Shown: piece by piece, positions 62,732 through 64,000 of the stretch
How the letters are laid out: each line of letters opens with the position of its first letter
Numbering within the stretch: the first letter of the stretch is position 1
DNA from: Mesorhizobium denitrificans
GTDB taxonomy: Bacteria; Pseudomonadota; Alphaproteobacteria; Rhizobiales; Rhizobiaceae
Length of the DNA: 64,000 nucleotides
Direction of reading: 5' to 3'
Assembly (NCBI RefSeq): GCF_003403035.1
Contig: NZ_QURN01000006.1
Location: 124,001-188,000, forward strand
Notes under the pieces: generated by a model
Told to the model about the DNA's origin: nothing
The model's database searches: none
The model's input: only the letters and a program-made list of their open reading frames with translations
Made by a program: the position numbers and the translations under genes

Positions 62732-63769
62732 ATGCAGTTGCGAAGTTTACTGAGTGGCGCCGTGGCAGCGTTGCTCTTTTGCGGGGCGGCACAAGCGGCC
62801 AGCCTTGGTGGAACGCCGCCCACGCCACAGGGCGGACTGCCGGGCGTGTTTTCGGCGCAGAAACAGGCTCCGGTTTTGATGGCGCAGAGCACCAATCAGG
62901 CGCTTGATGAACAACTGCGCCAGATGAACGGGCGCATTGAAGAACTCAACTTCCAGATCATGCAGCTTCAGGAGCAAATCCGAAAGATGCAGGAAGACAA
63001 TGAGTTTCGCTTCCAGGAGTTGGAAGACAAAAAGACAGACGCTGGCGGCGCGAAAGCTCCGCGCAAACACACAATGGCAGACCCGGCTCCACAGCCGGGT
63101 GCGCCTTCTGAACCGCCAGCGACGAACACCACTGCGCCTGCTGACCGGCCTTCAATCGAAGAGCTTGCATCGGCACCGTCTGATGCGGCGACACCACCGG
63201 CGAATGGCGCCCAGAACGGCGAGCCCGAAAAATCGTTTGGCACGATTACGTTCGACCAGAGCGGCAATGTGGTCGGAGGCAGCGTGGGTGACACGACCGT
63301 TGGTACGCGCGATCCCAACGCCGCCCTTCCGCAAGAGGGGACTGACACGTCCGATGATACGGTCGTGGCCGCGTTACCGCCGTCGAACAATCCCGACGAT
63401 CTCTATCGAAGCTCGTATGAATCAATTCTGGCGGGCCAGTACAAGACAGCCGAAGCAGGTTTTCGCCAGCATGTAGAGCGTTTCCCGGATGACGCGCGCG
63501 CTCCGGACGCACAGTTTTGGCTTGGCGAGTCGCTTCTTGGGCAGCAGAAATATCGCGAAGCCGCGGAAGTTTTCCTTGCAGCAAACAAGAAGTTTCCGAA
63601 GGCCAAAAAGGCACCTGACATGCTGTTCAAGCTCGGTGTTTCGCTGGTCGGCATCAATCAACGCGATGTCGGATGTGCAACGTTTACGGAAGTAAGCAAG
63701 CGCTATCCCAATGCTTCTCCCGCGCTGAAAAAGCGTATCGAGCGTGAGCAGGTCGAGGCCAAGTGCTGA
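62732..63769 (+). CDS. cpoB: Tol-Pal coordinator CpoB (YbgF)
   Basis: 345 residues with a signal peptide (about 1-24). A coiled coil (about 50-105, DEQLRQMNGRIEELNFQIMQ) is followed by a Pro/Ala/Thr-rich linker (about 110-210) and a C-terminal TPR domain (DLYRSSYESILAGQYKTAEA). CpoB adjusts the Tol system to PBP1B activity. Its stop overlaps the tilS start by 7 bp. Confidence 0.92.
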   Translation: MQLRSLLSGAVAALLFCGAAQAASLGGTPPTPQGGLPGVFSAQKQAPVLMAQSTNQALDEQLRQMNGRIEELNFQIMQLQEQIRKMQEDNEFRFQELEDKKTDAGGAKAPRKHTMADPAPQPGAPSEPPATNTTAPADRPSIEELASAPSDAATPPANGAQNGEPEKSFGTITFDQSGNVVGGSVGDTTVGTRDPNAALPQEGTDTSDDTVVAALPPSNNPDDLYRSSYESILAGQYKTAEAGFRQHVERFPDDARAPDAQFWLGESLLGQQKYREAAEVFLAANKKFPKAKKAPDMLFKLGVSLVGINQRDVGCATFTEVSKRYPNASPALKKRIEREQVEAKC

Positions 63770-64000
63770 ACGGCGGCCCGCTAGCCTCGCTATTTAATTC
63801 CTATAATTTCGAGTCGGGTGCGCCCTATATCGTTGCGATTTCTGGCGGCAGCGATTCAACTGCGCTGCTCTTTCTGCTCAAGAGTTATTTCGACAGATTT
63901 CACCCCGATGCGCGCTTGATTGCTGCGACGGTCGATCATGGCTTGAGGGCCGAATCTGCGGACGAAGCCAAATCGGTAGCTGCGCTTTGCCGCGCACGTG
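63763..64000 (+). CDS. tilS: tRNA(Ile)-lysidine synthase, 5' part
   Basis: The gene runs off the right end. The GTG at 63763 overlaps the cpoB stop. The PP-loop signature AISGGSDSTALLFLL and the following AATVDHGLRAESADEA are diagnostic of TilS. It changes cytidine 34 of tRNA-Ile(CAU) to lysidine, which is essential for AUA decoding. tilS after tol-pal is the usual order in Hyphomicrobiales (then ftsH). Confidence 0.9.
   Translation, partial: MLNGGPLASLFNSYNFESGAPYIVAISGGSDSTALLFLLKSYFDRFHPDARLIAATVDHGLRAESADEAKSVAALCRAR

Noticed and set aside
1-64000. tRNA, rRNA and CRISPR arrays
   Set aside because: No cloverleaf with a TTCGANNC arm, no rRNA segments and no regularly spaced repeats were seen on either strand. 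The only repeated arrays are the iterons at 37475-37897.

Overview
The window is a piece of an alphaproteobacterial chromosome, most likely from the order Hyphomicrobiales (Rhizobiales), in the Brucella/Phyllobacterium/Mesorhizobium neighbourhood. This rests on a set of small alphaproteobacterial families (DUF1192, DUF1244, DUF2312, DUF4164, DUF1013/TrcR, DUF1465/RcdA), the type of L36 and L31 proteins, tkt-gap-pgk beside zapA, and consensus CtrA boxes. I cannot name a genus from the sequence alone. No rRNA, tRNA or CRISPR array was seen.

Layout. 1-3.4 kb: cell envelope and division (end of ftsE, ftsX, a DUF218 protein, plsC, zapA, DUF4164). 3.6-12.7 kb: central carbon metabolism (tkt, gap, pgk, prpE) with a K+/H+ antiporter. 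12.8-14.9 kb: small regulators, including an OhrR and a DUF1127/YafY cluster with two matching inverted-repeat operators. 14.9-32.4 kb: core housekeeping (trcR, two MFS transporters, purEK, rpmJ, pyk, msrB, 6S RNA, ygfA, ymdB, terC, yebC) with many conserved small proteins.

32,449-42,433 is a 9.9-kb integrated element bounded by 36-bp direct repeats. The right repeat is the last 36 bp of rpmE (ribosomal protein L31), so the element sits in a ribosomal-protein gene and rebuilds its 3' end. It carries a P4-type tyrosine integrase, an AlpA-like excisionase/activator, a primase-polymerase, a RepA-like hexameric ATPase with a C-terminal winged helix, an iteron-rich putative replication origin, several unknown small proteins, a small-terminase-like helix-turn-helix protein and a KilA-N protein. 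It has no capsid, tail, conjugation or relaxase gene. It is best read as a replicating satellite-type element (PICI/P4-like in logic) and is the most novel part of the window.

42.4-64 kb returns to core genome: rpmE, an ABC exporter, an M32 carboxypeptidase, a minus-strand cluster (thiE, a Sel1-repeat protein, efp, suhB, a non-flagellar MotA/MotB-like pair), an acyl-CoA ligase, a probable CtrA-controlled small RNA, rcdA, ruvCAB-ybgC, the complete tolQRAB-pal-cpoB envelope operon and the start of tilS. Cell-cycle links recur: trcR, rcdA, zapA, ftsEX and CtrA-type sites before the small RNA, rcdA and tolQ.
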